A stretch of DNA of 64,000 bases, taken from Syntrophaceae bacterium UBA2280 (lineage in GTDB: Bacteria; Desulfobacterota; Syntrophia; Syntrophales; Smithellaceae). The notes under the pieces were generated by a model. That model worked only from the letters and a program-made list of their open reading frames with translations, did no database searches and was not told where the DNA came from. The stretch covers positions 1-64,000 of the forward strand of contig DDWS01000042.1 in NCBI GenBank assembly GCA_002347685.1, read 5' to 3'. The translations under genes and the position numbers were made by a program. Positions 9,891-18,768 of the stretch are shown one piece after another. Every line of letters starts with the position of its first letter. The first letter of the stretch is position 1.

Positions 9891-11384
9891 ATGGATGAAG
9901 TAAAACACGAAGAGGGGTCAGACTCTGTGGCTTTGGAAGGTCCTGCCGATATTTGCATGGAAGAACTTCCCCCCCAGTTGCAAGCGGCATGTGTCAGAGC
10001 AGGCTGGCCGAGCCTGACACCCGCGCAGGCAAAAGCCATTCCCTATATCCTCTCCGGACGCGACGTGATGATTCAGTCGCGGACCGGCAGCGGCAAAACC
10101 GGCGCTTATTTGCTGCCGATCCTGCAGAAAATCGATCTGCAAAAGCACGTCGCCCAGGCGCTCGTGCTGGTTCCCACACGCGAGCTGGCCCTCCAGGTGA
10201 CCCGGGAGGCGGAAATGTTGTCGCAGGACACAACCCTGCGCACAGCCATGGTCTACGGCGGCGTCGGTTATACCGCGCAGCTCGAAGCGTTTCGCGCCGG
10301 GGCGCAACTGGTTGTCGGCACACCGGGGCGCATCCTCGATCATCTTCTGAAAAACACGCTTTCCCTGGATCATCTCAAAATCCTGATATTTGATGAAGCG
10401 GACCGCATGCTGTCGATGGGTTTTTATCCCGACATGGTCAAAATCCGCAAGTATATCCCATCGAAAAACATCAACAGCAGCATGTTTTCGGCGACCTTTC
10501 CGCCGCAGGTGGTGCGCCTGGCCGGACAATTCCTCAGGGACCCGCAACTGCTGAGCTTAAGCGGCAATCAGGTGCACATCGCGGACATTGAGCATGCTTA
10601 TTATGTTGTGCCAGGCATGCGCAAGGAGCGTTCACTCGTCAGGATCATCGAAATCGAAAATCCCGTCTCGGCCATTATTTTCTGCAACACCAAAGACACG
10701 GTACACTATCTTTCCGTTGTGCTGAAACGTTTCGGTTATGACGCAGATGAACTGAGCTCCGACCTGGCGCAAAACGCCCGTGAAAAGGTCATGGCGCGCG
10801 TGCGCCGGGGCGCGCTTCGGTTTCTGGTCGCCACCGATGTGGCAGCGCGCGGCATCGATATACCGGATCTGTCCCATGTGATTCAGTATGAGCCGCCGGA
10901 AGATCCGGAAGCGTACATCCACCGCGCCGGACGTACCGGACGGATGGGGTCGGGAGGGGTGGCCCTCTCGGTGGTCGCGGAAATGGAAAAATACAAATTG
11001 CAGAGTATTGCCAAACATTACGACATTAACATGCAGCAGCGACAGCTGCCCGATGACGAAGAGATCGAAAAGGTCGTTGCCGAAAGGATCACGGCGCTTC
11101 TGGAAGCCAAGCTGCGAGCCCGCGATAATATCCAGTTGGAAAGAATGCGGCGGTTCGCCCCGCTGGCCCGGCACCTTGCGCAATCCGAGGAGGGTTTGTC
11201 GCTGATGATCATGCTGCTCGACGACTACTACCAGCAGACCCTGCACGCACTGCCTGAGCAGCCCCCGGCCGAGGCCGAACCGGAAATCCGGCCCAAGCCG
11301 CGAGACAATTATCCGGACAAGCCTCAGGATAAATCGAAAAGCAGAAGGCCCCGGTCAAGAAGCAAGAAGGAGCGAACCCTTTAG
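9891..11384 (+). CDS. DEAD-box RNA helicase
   Basis: A 497-residue ATP-dependent RNA helicase. Two RecA-like domains carry the standard motifs in order: Q-motif region AQAKAIPYI, Walker A RTGSGKT (64-70), PTRELALQ (95-102), GTPGR (143-147), DEAD (168-171), SAT (200-202) and the domain 2 motif HRAGRTGRMG. The C-terminus is a basic, Pro/Lys/Arg-rich tail (about residues 460-497) expected to bind RNA non-specifically. Likely roles are ribosome assembly or mRNA turnover; the exact subfamily (RhlE, CsdA, DbpA) is not clear. It ends 2 nt before the lipoprotein gene, so the two are probably co-transcribed. Confidence 0.95.
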   Translation: MDEVKHEEGSDSVALEGPADICMEELPPQLQAACVRAGWPSLTPAQAKAIPYILSGRDVMIQSRTGSGKTGAYLLPILQKIDLQKHVAQALVLVPTRELALQVTREAEMLSQDTTLRTAMVYGGVGYTAQLEAFRAGAQLVVGTPGRILDHLLKNTLSLDHLKILIFDEADRMLSMGFYPDMVKIRKYIPSKNINSSMFSATFPPQVVRLAGQFLRDPQLLSLSGNQVHIADIEHAYYVVPGMRKERSLVRIIEIENPVSAIIFCNTKDTVHYLSVVLKRFGYDADELSSDLAQNAREKVMARVRRGALRFLVATDVAARGIDIPDLSHVIQYEPPEDPEAYIHRAGRTGRMGSGGVALSVVAEMEKYKLQSIAKHYDINMQQRQLPDDEEIEKVVAERITALLEAKLRARDNIQLERMRRFAPLARHLAQSEEGLSLMIMLLDDYYQQTLHALPEQPPAEAEPEIRPKPRDNYPDKPQDKSKSRRPRSRSKKERTL

Positions 11385-11386
11385 CC

Positions 11387-12289
11387 ATGCGTGTGAAAAT
11401 TTCCCGGTGGATCCGGTGGTTTGGGATGTTCGTCTGTGTAACACTGCTTGCGGCCTGTGTGATCACCCCGCCGGAAAAACCGTCCGTACCTCCGCCCAGG
11501 CCGGCTAAAATCGCCGTGGTATTAGGCGCGGGTGCCTCCAAGGGTTTTGCGCACATCGGCGTCCTGAAAGTTCTGGAATCTCATCGCGTGCCGATCCACA
11601 TGGTTGTTGGTACCAGCGTCGGCTCTTTCGTCGGCAGTCTATACGCTTACGGCTACACGCCCTATGACTTGCAAAACATCGCCCTGGGCATCCAGAAGGA
11701 TGACGTTGCCGATTATGCGCTTCCCGACAACGGTTTTGTAAAAGGCGAGAAGCTTGAGAATTACATCAATCAAAAAGTGAACCACACGACTCTGGACAAA
11801 CTTAAAATCCCTTTTTACGCCGTGGCCACAAACATTCAGACCGGTGAGGAAATGGTCTTCGGACGCGGGAATACCGGCAGGGCGGTCCGCGCCAGCTGTG
11901 CGATTCCCGGCATTTTCAATCCCGTCGCCATTGCTGAGAGCATATACGTGGACGGCGGCGTGGTCAGTCCCGTGGCGGTCGATACCGCGCGACGCTTCGG
12001 CGCGGACGTGGTTATTGCTGTCAACATCTCATCGAGAATCAATACGGCTGCACCCTCCGGCACCGTCGAAAGCATCATGCAGGCCATTGACATCATGCAC
12101 AACCGCATGGCGACCATCCAGCTCAAAAGCGCCGATGTGGTCATTCAGCCGAGAGTCGGGCATATCAGTGCCGGTGACTTTACCCGTCGCCATGAAGCCA
12201 TCATGGAGGGAGAGAAGGCAGCCTCGGAAGCCATGCCGGAGATTAACGGCATTCTGACGAGATTACGTGAGGAAGGGCGCCTGCCCTGA
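11387..12289 (+). CDS. Patatin-like phospholipase lipoprotein, RssA/NTE type
   Basis: A 300-residue patatin-domain protein with a lipoprotein signal: basic N-terminus, hydrophobic core and lipobox LLAAC (lipid-attached Cys24). The oxyanion-type glycine motif GAGASKGFAHIG lies at 47-58. The nucleophile elbow is GTSVGS with Ser77, and the catalytic dyad aspartate is in VDGG (Asp189). Patatins hydrolyse acyl ester bonds of membrane phospholipids; the lipobox implies anchoring on the periplasmic side. The start ATG is two bases after the helicase stop, with AAGGAG some 13 nt upstream inside the helicase gene. The substrate is unknown. Confidence 0.9.
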   Translation: MRVKISRWIRWFGMFVCVTLLAACVITPPEKPSVPPPRPAKIAVVLGAGASKGFAHIGVLKVLESHRVPIHMVVGTSVGSFVGSLYAYGYTPYDLQNIALGIQKDDVADYALPDNGFVKGEKLENYINQKVNHTTLDKLKIPFYAVATNIQTGEEMVFGRGNTGRAVRASCAIPGIFNPVAIAESIYVDGGVVSPVAVDTARRFGADVVIAVNISSRINTAAPSGTVESIMQAIDIMHNRMATIQLKSADVVIQPRVGHISAGDFTRRHEAIMEGEKAASEAMPEINGILTRLREEGRLP

Positions 12290-12350
12290 TTGGACCGGGA
12301 TCATGGAAGAACATCTCATGCCCGTTTCATCGATTGAGCGGCCGGGTGAT

Positions 12351-12684
12351 CAGGTAATCATCCGTACCTGGATCTGATGAATGGTCTGGAGGCGTCTTAT
12401 CCGAATGTAAAGTTTGTTTACATGACCGGTCACCTCAACGGCATGGGGGCAGGCGGAAATGTCAATCAGCTTAACGAGCCGATCCGTAATGATTGTCTTA
12501 CAAACAATTAATTCTTTTTCATATTGCTGATATTGAAAGCTACGACCCGGGCGGGTGCACGAATTTCATGCGGCACAATCCAACGGATACCTGTGCGCAC
12601 AGCGAACGGTTCGATTGCGTGCTTAAAGGCCGCGCCGTCTGGTGGCTTTGCGCCAGACTGGCCGGGTGGGACGGAAATTCCTAA
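12351..12684 (+). pseudogene. Remnant of an SGNH-hydrolase-like secreted protein
   Basis: Two adjacent frames encode consecutive pieces of what appears to be one protein. Frame 2 from about 12351 reads GNHPYLDLMN, then PNVKFVYMTGHLNG and NEPIRNDCLTNN, and stops at TAA 12509-12511. The continuation HIADIESYDPGG and the tail AVWWLCARLAGWDG lie in frame 1, ending at 12682-12684. A one-base shift around 12508-12515 would join them. The FVYMTGH...IR..C..N...ADIESYDP order is what I recognise, from memory, in uncharacterised SGNH/GDSL-like secreted proteins. The N-terminal half is missing and upstream frames carry stops, so this is a dead fragment. No transposon is seen near it. Confidence 0.6.
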
Positions 12685-12771
12685 CGGCCATTTTGGAAGA
12701 TTTCCTGTTTACAGATTTGTTCAGGATCGACGGGAATATATTGTCGACTCGGAACGATAATTTATTTTCAC

Positions 12772-12799
12772 TTGACATGCATGGCCTTGCTTATTAAAT
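12772..12799 (+). promoter_or_regulatory. Candidate sigma-70 promoter for the sensor kinase
   Basis: TTGACA at 12772-12777, a 16-nt spacer, and TTAAAT at 12794-12799 (four of six -10 positions). It would give a leader of about 330 nt before the kinase GTG at 13132. Nothing else was recognised between 12800 and 13131. Confidence 0.35.
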
Positions 12800-13131
12800 T
12801 ACAGAAAATTCACAAACATCTCATTTTGCGGTGCCGTTTTGTGAAAACGAAACGGAATACTTTGTAACGGAATTCTCAAATCAAGGACGAACTGAACCAA
12901 TGAATCCGCATAACAAAGAAAACCTTTTCCCGCTTTATAATTTCCTCCCGCATGTCTCCGGCGGCTCGTGAATGGTTCTTTCCTTGCGAAGCGCGACTGT
13001 GCATATTCGATAATTTTCAACGGTTTCAATTTGCCTGTCTGCCTCTGATGAATGGGTAGCCAGACAATCTGAGGGTTTCTGTTTTTTTTCATGCCCGAGA
13101 AACAGTATCTTTCTAAGGGGGAGGGAGAGCT

Positions 13132-15309
13132 GTGAATCGAACAATGCCAGAGTATCATCTTTTGTCCGATCGCGCCGACGGAGCATCTGCCGGCGGAAAC
13201 CGTCTGGTCGAAACGATTTTGATGATCGGCGCCTGCACTGTGCCGCTGTTTATCATTTACGGTTCGCCGGATATATCGATACCTGTCAGAATGATCGTCA
13301 TCTTGTTGTTTCTGTCCGGATTGGCAGGTCTGTTCTTTTTACACCTGCGCAGCGCCTCTTTATTGAAGGAAGCCAGGCGGTTGTTTGAAGCGGAAAATCA
13401 GTTGCGGGAAAGTGAGCATTGCTTAAAGGAACTTTTCGAAAATATGACCAGCTGTGTTGCCGTCTATGAACCGCGAGGCGACGGCGCGGATTTCATTTTT
13501 AAGGCTCTCAACATGGCCGCTGAATCCGCTGAAGGAATCGACCGCAGGAATATCATCGGAAAATCCGTGATCGATGTGTATGAGGGCGTCAAAGAATTCG
13601 GTTTATTTGATCTGCTGCAAAGAGTATGGCGCACCGGGATTTCGGAATCGTATACGGCCAGATACTACCGGACAGACCGCCGGCGCGGCTGGAAGGAAAA
13701 TCATGTCTATAAACTGCCGACTGATGAAATTGTTGTCATTTACAATGACATCAGCGAACGCATGCGAGCCGAAGAGGCGCTGAAAAGATCAGAAGAAACT
13801 TTTACCAAGGTATTCAAGGCCAATCCGGCGGCGATGGTGATTTCCCGTTTTTGTGACGGTTGTGTTCTGGACGTGAATTCGGCGTTTGAAAAATTGACGG
13901 GCCATCGCCGTAATGAAATTGTCGGACGATTGTTTGCCCGGATGAAATTATGGACGGATCCGGCTCAAGAGGGTCGCATCTGCCGATTGATTTCAAACAA
14001 GCACTCCGTGGTGGATGAAGAAATGTGTCTTCTGACAAAAAATGGTCAGGACATCATCGTCCGCTACTCGGCGGAAGTGGTTCAGCTGGCGACCGAAACC
14101 TGCCTGCTGTCCATTATCGTGGATATCACAGCCTTAAAGCGTGCTGAAGAGGAAAAGCTGCAGATTGAAAAGCAACTCTATGAATCACAGAAGCTCGAGG
14201 CCATCGGCACGCTGGCGGGGGGTGTGGCTCATGATTTCAATAATATTCTTGGCGCGATCATCGGTTACGCGGAAATGGCCGCCCGTCAGCCCGATCCGAA
14301 AAAAACACGACGCTATATTGACCAGATTCTGACCGCCTCCGACCGGGCCAAAAATCTGGTGTTCCAAATCCTCACTTTCAGCCGTCACGGTGAACACGAT
14401 AAGAAAGCGATGGACTTCAGAATCATTACCAAGGAGACGTTGAAGCTCTTGCGGTCAACGCTGCCGGCCAGCATCGATATCCGCTGCCATATCGAAAACA
14501 TTCCCTTCACCATCCATGCCGATCCCACACAGATGCATCAGGTGATCATGAATATCTTCACCAATGCAGCCCACGCGATGGGTGAAAAAGGTGGCATTCT
14601 GGAAGTCATTCTGTCGAAAGAAACCGTCAGGCTTTCCCTTTCGGAAACACTGAACCTGAAGGAAGGGGCGTACATCAAATTGAGAATATCCGATACCGGC
14701 TGCGGCATGGATTCTTCCGTGATCAGCCGCATATTTGATCCTTTTTTCACAACCAAAAAGGTCGGCGAAGGAACCGGTCTGGGGCTGTCCGTGGTTTTCG
14801 GCATTGTCAAGAATCACGGTGGCGCTGTACAGGTGAAAAGTCAACCCGGTCGCGGAACAACCTTCAGTATCTACCTGCCGTGTCTGGAGGGGAAAGCATC
14901 CGTGGTGGAAGCCATCGGGGCCGAAACGTTTGTCGGTGGACAAGAGCGCATTCTTTTTGTAGACGACGAACAGACGCTCGTCGAACTGGCCCACCACAAT
15001 TTGTCCGATCTGGGATACAGCGTGACGGCCTGCTCGGACAGCCGCAAAGCGCTCAACATCTACCAGTCCGATCCGGACGGATTCGACCTGATTATTACCG
15101 ATATGACCATGCCGAAAATTTCCGGCACCGAACTGAGCCGGCAAATCGCCAAGATCAAACCGGATCAATCCATTATCATGTGCACGGGGCACAGCGAATA
15201 CATGGACCAAAACAAAGCGGCCCGGATGGGCATTAAAGCATACATGCTCAAACCTCTGTCCCGGGGTGCTCTGGCGACCATGATCCGAAAAGTCCTGGAT
15301 GGAGAATAG
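13132..15309 (+). CDS. Hybrid sensor histidine kinase with PAS domains and C-terminal receiver
   Basis: A 725-residue membrane-bound hybrid kinase. Two hydrophobic segments lie near residues 25-45 and 50-70, followed by a short coiled linker and two PAS-like domains (about 95-210 and 220-345). The HisKA H-box has EAIGTLAGGVAHDFNN with phosphoacceptor His367. The ATPase domain shows NIFTNAAHAM, DTGCGMD and GTGLGLSVVFGIV. A receiver closes the protein with FVDDE and phosphoacceptor Asp657 in IITDMTMP. The start is GTG with a GGGGGAGGGAG site just upstream. The AHDFNN-type H-box is common in PAS hybrid kinases that signal to sigma-54 regulators, but no partner regulator is adjacent. The signal is unknown. 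Confidence 0.93.
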   Translation: MNRTMPEYHLLSDRADGASAGGNRLVETILMIGACTVPLFIIYGSPDISIPVRMIVILLFLSGLAGLFFLHLRSASLLKEARRLFEAENQLRESEHCLKELFENMTSCVAVYEPRGDGADFIFKALNMAAESAEGIDRRNIIGKSVIDVYEGVKEFGLFDLLQRVWRTGISESYTARYYRTDRRRGWKENHVYKLPTDEIVVIYNDISERMRAEEALKRSEETFTKVFKANPAAMVISRFCDGCVLDVNSAFEKLTGHRRNEIVGRLFARMKLWTDPAQEGRICRLISNKHSVVDEEMCLLTKNGQDIIVRYSAEVVQLATETCLLSIIVDITALKRAEEEKLQIEKQLYESQKLEAIGTLAGGVAHDFNNILGAIIGYAEMAARQPDPKKTRRYIDQILTASDRAKNLVFQILTFSRHGEHDKKAMDFRIITKETLKLLRSTLPASIDIRCHIENIPFTIHADPTQMHQVIMNIFTNAAHAMGEKGGILEVILSKETVRLSLSETLNLKEGAYIKLRISDTGCGMDSSVISRIFDPFFTTKKVGEGTGLGLSVVFGIVKNHGGAVQVKSQPGRGTTFSIYLPCLEGKASVVEAIGAETFVGGQERILFVDDEQTLVELAHHNLSDLGYSVTACSDSRKALNIYQSDPDGFDLIITDMTMPKISGTELSRQIAKIKPDQSIIMCTGHSEYMDQNKAARMGIKAYMLKPLSRGALATMIRKVLDGE

Positions 15310-15406
15310 CGGATCAGCGAGAATATATCGGCGGAATCGACTGCTTTTTCACAGTTTCGGGATCGTGGATTGTTCGAATGCCCTGGTGAGTCACCCCGAT
15401 TGCGCC

Positions 15407-15435
15407 TTGACAAGGCAATTCCCCGTCATTAAAGT
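15407..15435 (+). promoter_or_regulatory. Sigma-70-like promoter of the DUF3141 gene
   Basis: TTGACA at 15407-15412, a 17-nt spacer, and TAAAGT at 15430-15435, placed 55 nt upstream of the ATG. The -35 is perfect; the -10 matches four of six positions. The -35 lies inside a short inverted repeat (GCCTT..AAGGC). Confidence 0.5.
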
Positions 15436-15489
15436 ACAACTCAATAAAAGCCGATCAATATGCGAGAGGGAATAAAGGAGCAAGTACTC

Positions 15490-17649
15490 ATGAGTATGAA
15501 ATCCGCTAGCGGACAGCAAAAGGCGCCACAGGACTGGCTGAAAGATTTAAACGAATATGTTGTTGATTCCATTCAGCGTTCCATCATTTTCACGGATATT
15601 CTGAGAAAGAGGGGCAACAACTATATCAAGCATATCCGCGGCGGACAGCCACCGGTGCTGACGTTTAATTATGAAATGATTCTCAACGCCAAGAATTTTG
15701 AGCGGCCCGTGAACTATGCACTGGTCCGGATTTCCGATCGCCGTCGCGAAGATGAAGATACACCGGATTCTCAAGAACGGCGCCATCCCGGCAAGGAGAG
15801 GGTGATCAGACCCAAGCGTCCTATCGTGATTATCGATCCGCGGGCAGGCCACGGCCCCGGCATCGGCGGTTCAAAGAGGGACTCTGAAATCGGCATGGCG
15901 CTCGAACATGGGCACCCTGTCTATTTCATTTTGTTTTATTCCGAACCGATCCCCGGCCAGACGATGGCGGATGTCATCGCGGCCATGGAAAAGTTTATGG
16001 AGAATATCATCGAACGGCATCCCAATGCGGATGCTCCGGCCGTTATGGGGAACTGCCAGGCGGGCTGGGCGGCGGCGCTGGTGTGCGCGGAACGTCCGGA
16101 TGTCACGGGGCCTCTGGTGCTCAATGGCGCCCCCCTGTCCTACTGGAGCGGTGTCGCGGGCGTAAATCCCATGCGCTACAAGGGCGGTCTGGTCGGCGGT
16201 GTGTGGGTCAATTCCTTTCTCAGCGACCTGGGCAACGGTGTTTTCGACGGCGCGAACCTGGTGCAGAATTTTGAAACACTCAATCCGGCAAATACCCTCT
16301 GGTCAAAGCAATACAACGTGTATTCACATTTGGATACGGAAGAGGAGCGTTATCTGGCCTTTGAACGATGGTGGGGCGGCTTCTTCATGCTGACCACCGA
16401 TGAAATCCACTATATCGTGCGTAACCTTTTCGTTGGCAATAAACTGGAGACCGGCCAGTTGGAACTGCGTGAAGGCCAGAAGGTCAGCCTCAAGAGAATT
16501 GAAAGCCCGATTATCGTTTTTGCGTCGATGGGCGACAACATTACACCCGCCCAGCAGGCGCTCAACTGGATTCCGCGGGTTTACTCTTCCGTCGAGGATA
16601 TCAGGCGTCACGGTCAGGTCATCATCTACATTGTTCATAAGGACATCGGTCATCTGGGCATATTCGTCGCCGGTTCCGTAGCGAAGAAGGAACACAAGGA
16701 AATTATTGCCAATTTTGATATGATTGAGTTTTTAAGCCCGGGCCTCTACGAAATGGTGATCGAAGGCGATGTTCTCGCCGGCAAATTCACCACCCGTTAT
16801 GAAAAGCGCACATTTGACGACATTGCCGCCTATGATGATGGAACGGAAGATGAAACGGATTTCAGCGTGGTAGCAAAGGTCTCCGAGGCCAATGACAATA
16901 TGTATCAACTGTTCATGCGTCCATGGGTCAAGCTCTGGACGACGGAGCTCTCTGCAGAGGTTTTACGCCATACGCACCCGTTGCGAACCCAGAGGTATAT
17001 CTTCGCTGACACCAATCCCCTGATGCGGCCGGTTAAAAATATTGCCTCAATCACAAGACAGAACCGAAAGCCCGCGTCCGCTGACAATCCGTTTTCGGCG
17101 ATGGAAAAAGACTTTGCCGTCTATCTGGAAAATGTGCTCAACATCTACCGTGATTATCGGGACTTAAGGCAGGAACATCTTTTTCAGCTGATTTACGGCA
17201 GTAAGATGCTCAGAAGCTTTTTCCCGCCGCCAGAAAAAGAAACGCCTGCGCTGGTCGATGAGATTGAACGCGCGGACTATGACAAGCGGCTTCTGGCCAT
17301 GGAAGAGGGAGGTCACGCCGAAGGTCTCATCCGTGTCTTTATGGCCATAGCCAGAATCGGGCGGGGTGTTAAAAGACGGCATTTTGAAATCGGGACTGAG
17401 ATTGCGAGGACACATAAGGCTCTCAAAAAAATGCGGCCGGCCGAATTCAAAAGGATCCTCAAGGAACAGACAGCGATTCTTCAGGCCGATGAAGACAAAG
17501 CTATTGAAGCCCTGTCGGTTCTGATCAAGAATAAAGACGACCGCATGGAGGCGCTCAGCATTGCCCGCAGGCTTTGCCTGGTGGACGGGGTGTACAATGA
17601 CGCGGAAAAAGCTATTATTGATAAGCTGAAAAAGGGCATGAAGCTGTAG
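15490..17649 (+). CDS. DUF3141 alpha/beta-hydrolase, poly(3-hydroxyalkanoate) synthase-like
   Basis: About 719 residues. An alpha/beta-hydrolase core carries a PhaC-like lipase box GNCQAGW with candidate nucleophile Cys189. It is preceded by IIDPRAGHGPGIGG and followed by GDNITPAQQ and HKDIGHLG, which could supply the catalytic Asp and His. This architecture is that of DUF3141 proteins annotated as related to polyhydroxyalkanoate synthases. The C-terminal third (about 560-719) is helical and may be a TerB-like segment (LVDGVYNDAEKAIIDKL). The open frame starts at 15460, but AAAGGAG lies 9 nt before ATG 15490, which I take as the start. Function is unproven; a polymer or acyl-thioester role is inference. 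Confidence 0.85.
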   Translation: MSMKSASGQQKAPQDWLKDLNEYVVDSIQRSIIFTDILRKRGNNYIKHIRGGQPPVLTFNYEMILNAKNFERPVNYALVRISDRRREDEDTPDSQERRHPGKERVIRPKRPIVIIDPRAGHGPGIGGSKRDSEIGMALEHGHPVYFILFYSEPIPGQTMADVIAAMEKFMENIIERHPNADAPAVMGNCQAGWAAALVCAERPDVTGPLVLNGAPLSYWSGVAGVNPMRYKGGLVGGVWVNSFLSDLGNGVFDGANLVQNFETLNPANTLWSKQYNVYSHLDTEEERYLAFERWWGGFFMLTTDEIHYIVRNLFVGNKLETGQLELREGQKVSLKRIESPIIVFASMGDNITPAQQALNWIPRVYSSVEDIRRHGQVIIYIVHKDIGHLGIFVAGSVAKKEHKEIIANFDMIEFLSPGLYEMVIEGDVLAGKFTTRYEKRTFDDIAAYDDGTEDETDFSVVAKVSEANDNMYQLFMRPWVKLWTTELSAEVLRHTHPLRTQRYIFADTNPLMRPVKNIASITRQNRKPASADNPFSAMEKDFAVYLENVLNIYRDYRDLRQEHLFQLIYGSKMLRSFFPPPEKETPALVDEIERADYDKRLLAMEEGGHAEGLIRVFMAIARIGRGVKRRHFEIGTEIARTHKALKKMRPAEFKRILKEQTAILQADEDKAIEALSVLIKNKDDRMEALSIARRLCLVDGVYNDAEKAIIDKLKKGMKL

Positions 17650-17701
17650 ATTCTATAAGCACTTCGAACATCGCATGTCCAACACGCTAAGGTTGGATCA
17701 T

Positions 17702-17730
17702 GAAAAGGGCGGTTTGAAACCGCCCTTTTC
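17702..17730 (+). terminator. Rho-independent terminator between convergent genes
   Basis: A perfect inverted repeat with 14-bp arms (GAAAAGGGCGGTTT and its complement) and a one-base centre. The arms end in A/T runs, so it can work in both directions, ending the DUF3141 transcript and the SDR-side transcript. Confidence 0.85.
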
Positions 17731-17793
17731 ATATCCAGATTCACCTTTCAACCCGCTTAGGTGCTCCGTTTGTTGATTTCGCCCGCCGACTTG

Positions 17794-18531
17794 CTATATC
17801 AAAAGCGTCAGGCCCCCGTCGACCACTAAAATCTGGCCTGTGGCGTAACGGGTGCGCAGTAACCCGAGGGTGGCCTCAACACAATCATCGGGTGTTGCTG
17901 AACGCCTGAGGGGTGCCATTTCTTTAACTCTATCGTGCTGTGCCTGCCAGTCCTTGGTCCATGGCGTTTCCACCAGGCCGGGTGCAACGGCGTTTACGCG
18001 CACGGGACCGCATGATTTGGCAAGCAGCAATGTCATGTGATTGAGCGCTGCTTTCGTCATAGAGTATGCAATCGAACTCCCCACCGGGCGAACACCCGCG
18101 ATAGAGGTAATGTTCACCACGTTGCCATCTTCACTCCGTTTGAGAAATGGCATTGCCGCTTTGGTCAGCATCCATGTGCCTTTCACATTTACATCAAATG
18201 TACGACTGAAGATGTCGTCGGTTAGCGCCTCCAGATTGTGATGTGGAACGAGCGTTGTCCAGCCTGCATTGTTGATGAGGATGTCGAGCTTGCCGAAACG
18301 CTCTATTGTCCGGGCGATCAATTTTTCTCCCTCCACCTTGTTGCTGATGTCGGCCTGCACATACAACGCATTTGAGCCAAGCTCTGTCGTGATGCGTTCA
18401 CCGGCGGCCACAGATGTTGCCGAGTTCACCACCACAGATGCGCCGAGGTTTGCCAGTCGTCTGGCGATTGCTTCGCCGATACCGCTTGACGATCCGGTGA
18501 CGATTGCAATTTTACCGCTAAATTCACTCAT
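17794..18531 (-). CDS. Short-chain dehydrogenase/reductase (FabG-like)
   Basis: A 245-residue classical SDR. The Rossmann motif TGSSSGIG lies at 12-19, NNAG at 87-90, and the catalytic Ser143, Tyr156 and Lys160 in the YSMTK context. Such enzymes oxidise or reduce hydroxy/keto groups, for example 3-hydroxyacyl thioesters, with NAD(P). The start has AGGAG 6 nt upstream. It follows the small membrane protein and the decarboxylase beta subunit on the same strand with about 100 nt between, so it may be the last gene of that operon. Substrate is not predictable; acyl-CoA chemistry fits the surroundings. Confidence 0.9.
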   Translation of the reverse strand: MSEFSGKIAIVTGSSSGIGEAIARRLANLGASVVVNSATSVAAGERITTELGSNALYVQADISNKVEGEKLIARTIERFGKLDILINNAGWTTLVPHHNLEALTDDIFSRTFDVNVKGTWMLTKAAMPFLKRSEDGNVVNITSIAGVRPVGSSIAYSMTKAALNHMTLLLAKSCGPVRVNAVAPGLVETPWTKDWQAQHDRVKEMAPLRRSATPDDCVEATLGLLRTRYATGQILVVDGGLTLLI

Positions 18532-18630
18532 TGATTTCTCCTTGTGTGTCGGTTCATGCCACGCCGCTGCGCGTGTCGTACAGGTGATGGATGGAGACTT
18601 TCTGCGGTAGCGTTTTGCCGCCTTTTTGGA

Positions 18631-18753
18631 TCAGCCCTTGTTTTTTGAGAACGTCTCCAGCAGCTTCACCATCAGGGAGATAATGCCCGCCACGGAAAAC
18701 GAGATGATGATCGTTAACCCGTAGGTCAGTAAAGCCTCATTCCATCCACTCAT
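18631..18753 (-). CDS. 40-residue single-span membrane protein, candidate small subunit of the Na+ decarboxylase
   Basis: A 40-residue frame: MSGWNEALLTYG, a hydrophobic span (about residues 9-30, LTIIISFSVAGIISLMV), then a charged tail LETFSKNKG. AGGAG lies 7 nt upstream of the ATG, and the gene starts 15 nt after the stop of the decarboxylase beta subunit. In membrane decarboxylases the OadG/GcdD-type subunit is a small protein with one N-terminal membrane helix next to the beta subunit. This one has the helix and position but is about half the usual length and lacks the long periplasmic or cytoplasmic tail. Call by context; sequence homology is too short to prove. Confidence 0.6.
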   Translation of the reverse strand: MSGWNEALLTYGLTIIISFSVAGIISLMVKLLETFSKNKG

Positions 18754-18768
18754 GTTGTTTCTCCTTTG

